This document shows positions 55,008 through 64,000 of a stretch of DNA of 64,000 bases, in pieces. Numbering within the stretch: position 1 is the stretch's first letter; the number at the start of each line of letters is the position of its first letter. The stretch covers positions 184,654,035-184,718,034 of the forward strand of contig OX352772.1 of assembly GCA_947095535.1 (NCBI GenBank), read 5' to 3'. The notes under the pieces are model-generated. The model did not search any database. It saw only the letters and a program-made list of their open reading frames with translations, and had not been told where the DNA came from. This DNA comes from Poecilobothrus nobilitatus. Lineage: Eukaryota; Arthropoda; Insecta; Diptera; Dolichopodidae. The position numbers and the translations under genes were made by a program.

Positions 55008-55696
55008 TCACCTCCACTCCATATTACTGAATTCTTTTACAGTTTCAGTGAAAGCGTTTTGTATGTTAACAGATCTTAAACACTTTACATCTTTATCACC
55101 TATTTTTTGCGGTTCAATTATGTCTGTGTATGTAAAAAACATATCTGGTTTAACAATTGGAATCAATTGTACACTATCTATAAAAGTTTTCAGAGCTATT
55201 ACACGTGAATTATATTTTTTAAAATCTGTAACTTTCGAAGATACTTGATTGAAACATGTTGTCAAAAGTCCTTCGAGGGTATAAGCATAATCTGCTCTTA
55301 TTTTTATATCTATTTTCGACCTAGTAACACATATTAAGTGTAATTTATATTTTTAGGCATCTCCTCAGCTTTTGCTGATTGTGTATAATGAACTTCATCG
55401 TTTATACAATTAAAACTTCCCCAAATCAACTGTCGTTCAACTTCTTTCCATGGAAACATATTAAGTGCGCGTATATTTTGAATTAGTGTTGGTAGTAGAA
55501 AAACTTTCCAGTCTCACATCATTTGTTTTTCTATGTATGAAAAATATGATGTTCCCATCATATCTTTCTGAATACCTTTAATAAATATTTGAGTACTTTT
55601 TCCCCATTCTTTACCATACACATTTGCAAAGTAATAATTAACATACATTTCTGAAATACCGACTTTCCACCTTGAATCACACATGTATTTATTCAT
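55008..55696 (-). pseudogene. Penton-like minor capsid remnant (copy beta)
   Basis: N-terminal block 55696-55514 (RWKVGISEMYVNYYF...IFIKGIQKDMMG), then after decay the block 55265-55008 (FNQVSSKVTDFKKYNS...PDMFFTYTDIIEPQKIGDKDVKCLRSVNI). These align with NWKVGLSEIYLND and IYSDIVESSVFGSSKVRAINI of the gene at 27128. The C-terminal strands are missing after 55008. A frameshift and stops lie between 55514 and 55265. Confidence 0.7.
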
Positions 55697-55939
55697 TTAT
55701 TTGTAAAAGATGATAATGAATTTTCTGAACAATAGTTCATAGATGAATCACTGAGTAAAGTGGCACAGCTTCTTTTTCATATATTTCTTCTTCTTCAGGA
55801 ACAACCTTGAATCACACATGTATTTATTCATTTATTTGTAAAAGATGATAATGAATTTTCTGAACAATAGTTCATAGATGAATCACTGAGTAAAGTGACA
55901 CAGCTTCTTTTTCATATATTTCTTCTTCTTCAGGAACAA
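55670..55939 (-). repeat. 135-bp tandem duplication inside the TQT gene remnant
   Basis: 55670-55804 is repeated at 55805-55939 with a single clear change ('gtggcac' versus 'gtgacac'). The same duplication is present in the second unit (63717-63986), so it predates the 8-kb duplication. Confidence 0.85.
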
Positions 55940-56238
55940 CTTGTATTCCAACATTCTTATATTCAGGAAAATGCGATTGAGTTTCCGCATCTATATACAT
56001 TGGTTTTGCACGAGTTTGAATACCTTTTGTTTACGTAATTTTTATTTTCTCCTCTTTATTTCGTAATATTTTCTTTCTTTATTTTGTTTTGTTTTTTATT
56101 TTAAGTAGATTTTGTCTGTATAAATACCATTTTTGAGTGTCCGTGAGATGTTTATTTAACAATATTTTTTTCATATTTTTATTCAACTCCCGCATTTTGC
56201 TTCATTTTCTAATAAATCTCAGGTCTTAAAATTATCAT
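55697..56238 (-). pseudogene. TQT-motif Polinton protein remnant (copy 2)
   Basis: The start at 56238 reads MIILRPEIY, like MIVMSPEIF at 26386. After a stop and frameshift, KNMKKILLNKHLTDTQKWYLYRQNLLK appears, then AKPMYIDAETQSHFPEYKNVGIQVVPEEEEIYEKEAVPLY (cut here by shifts). The aligned order with the copy in Polinton 1 supports a real conserved gene. The C-terminal Pro/Lys part is lost and replaced by the 135-bp duplication and the penton start. Confidence 0.6.
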
Positions 56239-56258
56239 TTTATTTAATGTTGTATTAT

Positions 56259-56561
56259 TCATTTTATAAAATTTCCAATTATCCCTGATAATACTGCAAC
56301 AAGAAATCCACCACGTTGAATAATGATTTTTCTTTTGTTATTTATAGATTTTTTCCGACAAATAAGTGATCTCAATTCTTTTTTATACTTTCGTAATTGG
56401 GTTGTTGCTTTTTTACTTAAAAAAGGTAATATATTTAAAGAGATTTCACAAAATTATTTTATTACTTCAGGGTCACAGTGTTTTATAATTACTTTCTGCA
56501 ATTTTGGTTTAAAGGTTTTTAATAGGTGCAATATATGTCGATTGGTCTTCAAACGTTTCAT
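56259..56561 (-). pseudogene. pX-like virion protein (copy 2)
   Basis: Start MKRLKTNRHILHLLKTFKPKLQKVII at 56561. One stop interrupts the KYCDDDIIK-like segment. Then TTQLRKYKKELRSLICRKKSINNKRKIIIQRGGFLVAVLSGIIGNFIK ends at 56259 (read in parts). It has the same basic middle and GGFL-led hydrophobic end as the gene at 26049. It follows the ATPase directly and precedes the TQT gene by about 20 nt. Confidence 0.65.
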
Positions 56562-56589
56562 ATTGCTCCCCAAATTGTTCTAATTGATC

Positions 56590-57143
56590 TCTCGTACTAT
56601 AACACAAACCTTTTCCAAATATATCTTAATCGAAATATATCATTAACGTCTTGAGTAAGATCTATTAATATATAACCATATGGGACTGACGTCACATCAT
56701 CATATACTTTTTATTATATTATATATCTGCGATTTATCTCTTGGATTTTTGAAAAGTACTAAATATTTACAGTTAAGTGAAATATCTCTTGAAAATTTAC
56801 CCTGGTGAAAAACATTTTGTGTTACAAATATTACATATAAATTTCTATGATGTGATTCTCTGGTAAATAAATCACATACATACTTATCATGAGAATTTAA
56901 CATCATATCATCGATAATAACTTACAAAAGTTTTTGATTATCATTAAAATCTGGAATAGTATTACTATATTCCACATCTTTGATATATTTTGGAACGTCA
57001 TTTTTGTCTGAATTAGACCAAATTATTCTATTAATATGTGGTTGTATATTTTCCTTTTTATATTTTATTAAATTATGGATAAAAGTGGTTTTACCACAGC
57101 ATGATGGGTCCGCCACCATCATAGTAAATGGGTGAAACAACAT
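56590..57143 (-). pseudogene. ATP: Polinton genome-packaging ATPase (copy 2)
   Basis: Start MLFHPFTMMVADPSCCGKTTF at 57143: the Walker A loop reads DPSCCGKTT, with Asp12 where Gly is expected. Next are IIDDMMLNSHDKYVCDLF (Walker B region, after a frameshift near 56922), SHHRNL and VFHQGKFSRDISLNCKYLVLFKNPRDKSQI. The C-terminal part after 56700 is decayed. It is divergent from the gene at 57261. Confidence 0.85.
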
Positions 57144-57260
57144 AGTTGTATTAGTTAAAAACTGACTCTGCTAACATATTATATGAAAAGCTCTTTTTTC
57201 GAAGTGAATATAAATGTAAATTTAGTTACTATATGTAACATTCTTCTATAAACCTTCGAC
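57144..57260. promoter_or_regulatory. Divergent promoter between ATPase and the IVDLQF gene
   Basis: On the minus strand GAGTCAGTTTT (complement of about 57160) lies 20-odd nt after a TATAAT-like box. On the plus strand TATAAATG near 57209 lies about 28 nt before an AACATTCTT initiator-like site and the ATG at 57261. Confidence 0.4.
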
Positions 57261-57452
57261 ATGGCTAAAGAAGTTTCCATAGTTGACCTACAATTTTTAC
57301 AAGGAAATGAAAAGCAATATTTCCTAAAAGAGTTGGCCATACTTGAAAAAGAAAGTTTAATTCCAACTGTGTATCACTTCAAAGCACCGTACCCCACAGA
57401 AGAACTTAGTCAGGATATGAAATACAATAATTGTAGTGAACACACTACTTAA
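57261..57452 (+). pseudogene. IVDLQF-family Polinton gene, 5' part
   Basis: MAKEVSIVDLQFLQGNEKQYFLKELAILEKESLIPTVYHFKAPYPTEEL aligns with AIVDLQFVIGNNREYFLK and MFKAPYSFEEL of the minus gene at 31847. The frame ends after 63 codons, so only the first third remains. Function unknown; conserved in both Polintons but at different places. Confidence 0.55.
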
Positions 57453-57454
57453 TT

Positions 57455-57850
57455 AATACTTAAATTCCATTTAACTTAAAATCCGTTTTTAAAGTCATAA
57501 AATATTTAACAAACGTTTGCATTTTTATCTTACCTTTTTTTTAAACGTGAAAATCAAATTTCAAAACAAAATATTTTATTTAATATTATCTAATAATAAT
57601 TGAATTTACAACTAAAGGTAAATCCCAAACGCCATATGGTCGAAATGCAATTCAACAAAAAATGTAAGTGTGTATAAAACTTTTTAATAGAATATTATCA
57701 AAAAAATAAAAATGTATTAAAAATGTGTTTAAATAAAAAATTGTATTATGTTTAAATTTATTTCATAAAAGTAATTGCAAAATTCTAAGAAGTGTATGAA
57801 CCATATGTGTTCATACAAAAGAATTCCATGTTCAATTTATATTTTAGAAA
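57455..57850. other. AT-rich spacer
   Basis: No clear gene. 'gccatatggtcgaaatgc' near 57632 and a GTAAGT near 57661 stand out, but no exon can be supported. Confidence 0.3.
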
Positions 57851-58108
57851 TTTATTATTTTTACGTTCAAACAAAAATGCCAATTGGGTATTTTTGATTA
57901 TTTTGTAAAAGAAACATTTAATTGGAATTTGGGATCAATATTAATAAAATTGTAAAAGTATAGATTTTGTAATATACTTAAAGTAAATAATTTTTGTATA
58001 ATTAGCTTTAACATTTTATATAAATAGCTTAAACAAGGAACCATCTTTTTTTTATTTAAAAACTTGACTTGGACAGAACTCCAAATTTAGCTTAAGCTTA
58101 GGAGTATC

Positions 58109-58148
58109 ACTAAGATACTAAAAATTAGCTTGCTAAAGGTATCTTAGT
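58109..58148 (+). repeat. LTR hairpin
   Basis: ACTAAGATAC (58109-58118) and GTATCTTAGT (58139-58148) form a perfect 10-bp stem with a 20-nt loop, close to the LTR end. TATATAAATA near 58017 may be the LTR promoter. Confidence 0.55.
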
Positions 58149-58207
58149 AACAAGACTATAGTACAAAAATATATATATATATTATGTTATAATATATACC
58201 TATTACA

Positions 58208-58222
58208 TGGCGATCCTGCAAC
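58208..58222 (+). promoter_or_regulatory. Putative primer-binding site
   Basis: TGGCGATCCTGCAA right after the LTR end CA. TGGCGA would match the 3' end of a tRNA ending in UCGCCA. The exact tRNA is not determined. Confidence 0.5.
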
Positions 58223-58238
58223 TATAGACGGCCCTGCA

Positions 58239-58605
58239 GTTATAGACGATAACAGATGAACAAATCAACATTGAAGGAGAAGTTCTACCCCACCCAAAAA
58301 TTAGAATCGTTGAAATAAGTATTGGAGAAACATCCACCCTGGGGCCCAAAGCCGTTAACATTGGAAGAATTTAGAAGAAGAAATCAAAAAACCAAACCAG
58401 CAGAATTAGTATAAAGGAAAGAAAAAATCAGAAGGGCACATTAATTAACATATGCAAAGAAATTAAAAATCTCTACAGGCTCTCTACCTATAACAAAAGA
58501 CCAGAAAACCAAGGAAGCATTCATTAAACAAATCAAAGAATTAAAAAGACGTAAATGCCAGTTCATTAAAGAAAGAAATAAAAACAAGAAGAAGAAGAAC
58601 AACCA
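58239..58605 (+). pseudogene. Basic ORF upstream of gag, unknown
   Basis: MNKSTLKEKFYPTQKLESLK, stop, EKHPPWGPKPLTLEEFRRRNQKTKPAE, stop, then PITKDQKTKEAFIKQIKELKRRKCQFIKERNK ending near 58600. It is rich in Lys/Arg and lies in the place of a 5' untranslated region. The coding look is moderate and I do not recognise it. Confidence 0.4.
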
Positions 58606-58965
58606 ATGATAACCCTAATTTATATTTTAATAATCCTAATCATAATAAAATTGTCACAACAATATTTCATACAACCGAATGTAAGACATCTTTTCTATCC
58701 ATCAAATAAATCAACATTATTAACAAGGATATTCACTGGATACTAAATAGGGAATCACCAAGCAAAGCAAGAAGATGTTATTTTTAACAATTCAGCTCAA
58801 ACAGCTCCGATAACATCAATCAAAGAAAGAATACTTACTAATATAGAAATTATCACAATAATAATTTTGATTTTTCTAATAATAAAAACTTCTATAATAG
58901 TATTTAAGAAACTAATAATAAAAACTATAACTATAAGTAACAAAATTTTTTTTCAAAATTCAATA
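58606..58965 (+). pseudogene. Two-membrane-segment ORF upstream of gag
   Basis: MITLIYILIILIIIKL is a strong N-terminal hydrophobic segment. After a TAA near 58744 the same frame continues with NNSAQTAPITSIKERILTN and a second membrane helix, IEIITIIILIFLIIKTSIIVF, followed by Lys-rich sequence. The plan resembles the two ends of an envelope-like protein with the middle deleted, but its position before gag is unusual. Inference only. Confidence 0.4.
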
Positions 58966-59059
58966 AAAATATGTAAATATGCAATTTTTTTTTCTTCCTC
59001 TTTTGCTAAAAATAAATAAAGCATAAAAACAAAAAAAAAAAGATTATACACATATTTTA

Positions 59060-59694
59060 ATGTCAAGAGTAGAAGACATTGTAATCCTCAAAAAATATAT
59101 AGAAAGAATTCATATTCTAAAAGATTTAATAAATAAAAATAATAATAAAATTACTCAAAAATTCATAACAGAAAAGAAAGATTTGGTTGAAAACATAAAA
59201 GCCAAATTCTTAGAAAAATTAGAAACCAGTGTTTTGTTTGAGAAAACACATAATAAAGGCAAGCTTTTTAAAAACATTTTTTGAAATTATAGACCTTTTA
59301 AAGTTAAAACTAAATAAACATACAAAAATGGACTTTGAAATGGAAAAGACGTTAAAGATAATACCATTATTTGATGTTGAAACAAGTAAACTTTCTAATT
59401 TCCTAAATTTGACAAAATACCTATACGAGGCGACAAAGACTGACGACCAGGAAAAGTTAATACAATTTATCTATAATATAAGACTGACAGACAAACCGAA
59501 AAACAGGTTGATAGGCATTAGCGTACCTAGAACACTAGCTGAGTTCACAAAAGCATACAATAGTGCGTACTTATACACGCGTTCCCAAGCCATAATCCAA
59601 ACAGAACTCATCTCGAGTGTACAAACAAACAAACCTTTACATAAATACGCCGAGAGAATAAACCAACCGTACACGCCGCACAACCTAAAACATT
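59060..59694 (+). pseudogene. gag: gypsy gag
   Basis: Start MSRVEDIVILKKYIERIHILKDL, frameshift near 59282, then MDFEMEKTLKIIPLFDVETSKLSNFLNL...LIQFIYNIRLTDKPKNRLIG...PRTLAEFTKAYNSAYLYTRSQ. This is the helical capsid-type region of an mdg1-like Gag; no zinc knuckle follows. The last frame (to 59694) ends shortly before the join with RNase H sequence. Confidence 0.65.
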
Positions 59695-59727
59695 AGCTAC
59701 GACAATAAGAAAAATCATAGACCTTTA

Positions 59728-59871
59728 GTTAGTCTATTTTCTCACAACAATCCTTCATCTAAATTGACGAGAATAAGACTAGAATTAGCCGATTATAATT
59801 TTAAAATAATATACAAACAAGGCAAAATGATCACAAATGCCGACGCACTATCTCGCATAAAAATCGACTGA
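59728..59871 (+). pseudogene. gypsy RNase H C-terminal end
   Basis: LVSLFSHNNPSSKLTRIRLELADYNFKIIYKQGKMITNADALSRIKID and a stop (read here in one frame). DALSRI is the hallmark of the gypsy RNase H end. Everything from protease to the first half of RNase H is deleted between gag and here. Confidence 0.75.
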
Positions 59872-59884
59872 GATATTAAAACAA

Positions 59885-61083
59885 ATGATTCCGTGCAATA
59901 GAATTAACATCATTACTAGAAGCAAAAGTATACGTATACAGAAATCCGACAGTGATAACAACATAAAGGCATCGACACAGAAGCGTCATGAACTTCACAC
60001 GTGGCAATGCACCTCTCTGTCTGAAATAAGAAACATAAATAAAATAAAATTTAATATCACTAGTGATATCAATAAAAGAAGAGGCAATAATGTGAAAAAT
60101 GATTATATGCCAGATATATATACAAATGATAAAGGGGAAATAATAATACCGGTAAAGAAAAGCGAAAATCCATATCACGACTTAGGTTTGACTTTGGAGA
60201 AGCTTATCTTATTTATGAAAAAGAATGAAATAATTGAACTAGCGTTAGGTGATAATGATATAATATTTGAAATAATCAATATGAAAGATTTTAAAACATT
60301 GTACAATGATATTATGAAAAACATGAAAATGAATAAATTTAAAATTTTAATATATACCCCACCAAAAAATATTGCCGATAATGAATCCAAAAATAAAATC
60401 ATTAAAGAATACCATGACACTCAATAAGGAGGTCACATGGGAATAAAGAAAACCATTAATAAAATAAAACAACGATATATATCGAAAAATTTAAACAAAA
60501 TGGTTAAGAAATATATAAATAATTGTCAGATATGTGCAAAAAATAAAATTATAAAACATAATATAGAGAAATTTACAATAACAAACACACCATCATCAGC
60601 TTTCGAATCAATAAGCATAGACACCGTAGGACCATTAAGATTATGTAATAATTACATATATATATTAACTGTGCAGAGCGAATTAACTAAGTATATTGAA
60701 GCCATTCCAATTGAAATAAAAGAAGCTAAAACAATAGCTAAAACTTTAATTACAAATACTATTTTAAGGTATGGAAATTTCAAGAGCATAAAAACAGATC
60801 ACGGCACTGAATTCATTAATGAAATTTTCGCAAACATTTGCAAAACATTTAACATAGAACATCTAAAATCTACTCCGTATCATCACGAAACCTTGGGTTC
60901 AATTGAACGAAACCATAGAGTTTTAAACCAATACTTGTTATCGTTCACACAAGATTACCAATGAGACGAATGGATTCCATATTTTTCATTCTGCTATAGC
61001 ACCACACCACATACAGATACAAACTATACATCATTCGAATTACTTTACGGAAGAATATCAAACTTACCGACGAACTTTAATAC
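59885..61083 (+). pseudogene. gypsy integrase with preceding linker
   Basis: Linker frame 59885-60427; a TAA then sits just before GGHMGIKKT in the same frame. The zinc part reads KKYINNCQICAKNK (60505-60545), and the catalytic core SIDTVGP (60610), KTDHGTEF (60785) and GSIERNH (60895). A TGA at 60962-60964 falls at the same Trp-type position as in the gypsy copy at 12937. Then YFSFCYSTTPHTDTNYT and FELLYGRISN run up to the cut at 61083. Confidence 0.8.
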
Positions 61084-61135
61084 AAACATTTGCAACGTAA
61101 TAATTAACATACATTTCTGAAATACCGACTTTCCA

Positions 61136-61725
61136 TTTTTCCAATTTTAGCTATTGAAACAACAAGTGCACGTGGTAGACATAAATTATCGGTGTTTTTA
61201 TTGTTATTATTCCTTTCCTTTTTAAGGATTCCATTTTATAATTTGAATATTTATTATTTTACCTCTACCAGTGGGTAACCTAACACGAGTAACTGTTAAA
61301 CAAAAGTGTCTGTTTTTAAGGCTATAGAAGTAAAATAAAAATAGTTTAAAATAAATGAAACAAAAAATGCATTATAAATAACATTAACATTAGAAATTAT
61401 ATCCCAAACGTCGCTAAATTTAAGTTCATGATCGAATCTAAAACTGAGATACGCAGGATCTTGATATTCAAAGCTCTCTCCACAAAATGTTAACCCAATC
61501 TTATCAATGGAATTCATATTTTTCAATTCAAATCCTTATTATTTGATTTATAGCATCCTTAATCCATCTAATTGGTTCTTTATTTTTAGGTACGGATTTA
61601 ATTACAAATTTTATTTTATGACCGTTCATATTAAACCGTTTAACAAATTTCGAATTTTAGCTTTCTTTTATGTAAGGCGTTATAATTTCGGTAAGAAACC
61701 TTTGTAAAATAATTTGTTTCGACAT
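61136..61725 (-). pseudogene. POLB: Polinton 2 PolB N-terminus (copy gamma)
   Basis: Same content as 53097-53687, including MNSIDKIGLTFCGESFEYQD read open across 61526-61296 (frame kept better than in beta). The start M is at 61725. It is cut at about 61136 and joined to penton sequence, as in beta. Confidence 0.7.
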
Positions 61726-61887
61726 TTTCTTTATACGAATTTCAGATGTTAAATGCTTGAATAGCAGAATAATAAATTTTCAATACAGATTCATTCGCTT
61801 AAATTGAAATGACACTTCAATAAATTTTAGTTGTTTTAACTAGAATCCATCTTAATCCTATCTTAATATGTAAATAGAAAATTCTAT

Positions 61888-62156
61888 GCAACATTGTAAT
61901 TTTCATACTACAATTTAATTTAAAACTTATCTTAAAGATATAAATTGTAATCAAATGAAACTAATTTAATTAATAATTAGATTCTCATCTTATACGTATT
62001 TTAAATAGAAAACAGTATTACAACATTGTAATCAAACGGCAATTTAATAAATTATCCTTTTCCTGCATAAAAAATATTAGCAACATTGTAATCAACTGAC
62101 ATTTTTGATTGATTTTACCCTTGTCACTTAAAAAATATTTGCAAGAATGTAACTAG
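61888..62156 (+). promoter_or_regulatory. CAACATTGTAATCAA-like motifs (copy gamma)
   Basis: Same five motifs as at 53850-54118, shifted by 8,038, without visible change. Confidence 0.5.
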
Positions 62157-62197
62157 TTCTAAAGTTTTTATTTTGTTTTAATATTACTCGAAATTTG

Positions 62198-62234
62198 TAT
62201 ATAAATACATCGAGCTTTTATAAAAATATCAGTT
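62198..62234 (+). promoter_or_regulatory. TATA/Inr promoter of the small gene (copy gamma)
   Basis: TATATAAATA at 62198 and TCAGTT at 62229-62234, identical spacing to copy beta. Confidence 0.7.
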
Positions 62235-62252
62235 TAATTTGAAGCAAGCAGG

Positions 62253-62528
62253 ATGGCACAGGAATTTGACAAGGTTTATGTGTTGGATGACGTAACCATG
62301 CAGGCTCAAATTCCTATAAAAAAGAAGAAGATGGCTAAAATTCCACTTTATCATGACCAGCAACAACAGCAACTTCATCAAGAGCAAAAACAAAAACATT
62401 CATTTTATCAGCCACCAGATCAAATCGAAGATTTGCTGGCGCAGCATTTTACGTATCACGAAACAACATCAAATTCCACCAAAAAAAGAAAACTGGTGGA
62501 ATTATTTAATTCAAAAAAAAACCTTTAA
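62253..62528 (+). CDS. Small Gln-rich basic protein of Polinton 2, intact (copy gamma)
   Basis: Second copy of the 91-codon gene. The protein is identical to that at 54215-54490, with the same promoter, motifs upstream and stem-loops downstream. One base differs just after the first stem-loop ('aaacatatgg' versus 'aaagatatgg'). Confidence 0.65.
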   Translation: MAQEFDKVYVLDDVTMQAQIPIKKKKMAKIPLYHDQQQQQLHQEQKQKHSFYQPPDQIEDLLAQHFTYHETTSNSTKKRKLVELFNSKKNL

Positions 62529-62632
62529 AAAAATGTTTAAAGGTTAAACATATGGAGCCAAGTAGGCTCTATAAATACATATAATTAAAAAAATAAACAC
62601 CTTTTACAGTGAAAAATGGGTCTTCGAGACCC
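62520..62632 (+). terminator. Three stem-loops and AATAAA (copy gamma)
   Basis: Stems at 62520-62545, 62555-62569 and 62618-62632, as in copy beta, with all paired bases kept. Confidence 0.5.
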
Positions 62633-63045
62633 TGAATAATATTATATTTATACCGCAACAAAAAGTTGGGGTAGCAGTTTTATCATTATTATCATTTTAT
62701 CATTATTAATGTGTTCCATCTTTCTTTAAGATCTTTACTTTTAATCTCAAATATGTAGAAGACAAATCTCTATATATATGTATCGCTATGACCCGGTGAA
62801 ACAGATTTCATACACTCAATCATAATTAATTAAAATTATCTTTTTGTTTCTTTTTGTTATTATCTTTGCGCCGTTTTGACGTAAAATAATTTAAATTTTT
62901 AAATCGCTTTTATTTATACTTTTTTAAAATGCAATAAAATTTTTGTTGGAATTGAACTATTGGAAAAGTTTATTTTATACACATATTTATCACATAAAAG
63001 TAATGAAATGTTATTAAATGATTTCTCCACATTGCAATATTGAAC

Positions 63046-63743
63046 TCACCTCCACTCCATATTACTGAATTCTTTTACAGTTTCAGTGAAAGCGTTTTGT
63101 ATGTTAACAGATCTTAAACACTTTACATCTTTATCACCTATTTTTTGCGGTTCAATTATGTCTGTGTATATAAAAAACATATCTGGTTTAACAATTGGAA
63201 TCAATTGTACACTATCTATAAAAGTTTTCAGAGCTATTACACGTGAATTATATTTTTTAAAATCTGTAACTTTCGAAGATACTTGATTGAAACATGTTGT
63301 CAAAAGTCCTTCGAGGGTATAAGCATAATTTGCTCTTATTTTTATATCTATTTTCGACCTAGTAACACATATTAAGTGTAACTTATATTTTTAGGCATCT
63401 CCTCAGCTTTTGCTGTTCTTTGCTGTTCAGTATAATGAACTTCATCGTTTATACAATTAAAACTACCCCAAATCAACTGTCGTTCAACTTCTTTTCATGG
63501 AAACATATTAAGTGCGCGTATATTTTGAATTAGTGTTGGTAGTAGAAAAACTTTCCAGTCTCACATCATTTGTTTTTCTATGTATGAAAAATATGATGTT
63601 CCCATCATATCTTTCTGAATACCTTTAATAAATATTTGAGTACTTTTTCCCCATTCTTTACCATACACATTTGCAAAGTAATAATTAACATACATTTCTG
63701 AAATACCGACTTTCCACCTTGAATCACACATGTATTTATTCAT
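63046..63743 (-). pseudogene. Penton-like minor capsid remnant (copy gamma)
   Basis: Same blocks as 55008-55696: N-terminal 63743-63561 and later 63303-63046, with one residue change (FFIYTDII versus FFTYTDII) and the 9-bp insertion in the decayed middle. A remnant only. Confidence 0.7.
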
Positions 63744-63986
63744 TTATTTGTAAAAGATGATAATGAATTTTCTGAACAATAGTTCATAGATGAACCTCTG
63801 AGTAAAGTGGTACAGCTTCTTTTTCATATATTTCTTCTTCTTCAGGAACAACCTTGAATCACACATGTATTTATTCATTTATTTGTAAAAGATGATAATG
63901 AATTTTCTGAACAATAGTTCATAGATGAATCACTGAGTAAAGTGACACAGCTTCTTTTTCATATATTTCTTCTTCTTCAGGAACAA
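63717..63986 (-). repeat. 135-bp tandem duplication (copy gamma)
   Basis: Units begin at 63717 and 63852, matching those at 55670 and 55805; the TQT-gene remnant continues past the window end. Confidence 0.8.
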
Positions 63987-64000
63987 CTTGTATTCCAACA

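Larger units (their letters stand above)
45480..57455. mobile_element. Polinton/Maverick element 2, rearranged and LINE-interrupted
   Basis: The minus strand carries ATPase, pX-like, TQT and penton-like remnants and PolB. The plus strand carries a small 91-codon gene and, at 57261, an IVDLQF-family gene. Compared with Polinton 1 the virion block is collinear, but pVI, major capsid and protease are missing and PolB belongs to another lineage. No termini could be identified. Confidence 0.75.
53046..61083. repeat. 8,038-bp duplicated unit, first copy (beta)
   Basis: Starts in the penton fragment ('catttgcaacgtaataatt') and ends in gypsy integrase. The sequence after 61083 restarts at the 53046 point with the same junction between penton and PolB sequence. 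The offset between matching features is exactly 8,038. Confidence 0.9.
57850..61083 (+). mobile_element. gypsy LTR element 2 (mdg1/412-like), internally deleted
   Basis: A probable 5' LTR ends ...TTACA at 58207 and is followed by TGGCGATCC, a primer-binding site starting TGGCGA as in mdg1/412-type elements. Next come odd short ORFs, gag, the end of RNase H and integrase. RT and protease are deleted. The element is cut at 61083 and joined to penton sequence. The LTR start is a guess. Confidence 0.7.
61084..64000. repeat. 8,038-bp duplicated unit, second copy (gamma), partial
   Basis: Near-identical to 53046-55953, with a few substitutions and a 9-bp insertion near 63417-63428. The window ends inside it. 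Confidence 0.9.

Overview
The window is AT-rich, eukaryotic and almost wholly made of transposable elements. It most likely comes from an insect or other arthropod: it holds LOA-type and Jockey/CR1-type LINEs, mdg1/412-like gypsy elements, tRNA-derived SINEs and arthropod-style core promoters (TATA box about 30 nt before TCAGTT), plus one small GT-AG intron. I see no ordinary host gene, rRNA, functional tRNA gene or CRISPR array. Nearly all coding regions carry stops, frameshifts or deletions.

Layout. 1-1.85 kb: LINE ORF1 (minus). 2.2-3.5 kb: SINEs, two of them in tandem. 4.1-6.6 kb: decayed LOA-like LINE (plus). 6.7-10.8 kb: CR1/Jockey-type LINE (plus). 10.8-13.4 kb: gypsy pol remnant. 15.1-15.5 kb: orphan fragment of a Polinton major capsid gene. 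15.5-17.9 kb: minus LINE copy split by a SINE and ATT repeats. 18.6-21.2 kb: plus LINE of the same family. 21.55-37.75 kb: a Polinton/Maverick (virus-like self-synthesising transposon) between inverted repeats that start with 5'-AG. 37.8-40.9 kb: LOA LINE copy (minus). 41.7-44.2 kb: Tc1/mariner-like transposase fragment joined to a minus LINE. 45.5-57.5 kb: a second, rearranged Polinton whose DNA polymerase is split by a LOA LINE (45.77-50.19 kb). 57.9-61.1 kb: a second gypsy element. 61.08-64 kb: the start of a second, near-identical copy of an 8,038-bp unit that begins at 53,046.

Polinton 1 carries, from left to right, integrase (minus), then a tightly packed plus-strand virion block: packaging ATPase, pX-like protein, a TQT-motif protein, penton-like minor capsid, pVI-like protein, major capsid, a 122-aa protein and an adenovirus-type cysteine protease. 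An unrecognised gene, a minus-strand gene resembling one beside the ATPase of Polinton 2, a small spliced OB-like gene and a zinc-finger-fused family B DNA polymerase follow. In the known Polinton model the integrase inserts the element, PolB copies it, and the ATPase, capsids and protease would build particles. Every key gene here is broken, so this copy should not act on its own.

Polinton 2 has a similar ATPase/pX/TQT/penton order but a PolB of a clearly different lineage. It also has a small intact gene (91 codons, present twice) with a strong TATA/Inr promoter, repeated upstream motifs and a row of stem-loops at its 3' end. This gene is the best candidate in the window for something undescribed and possibly still expressed.
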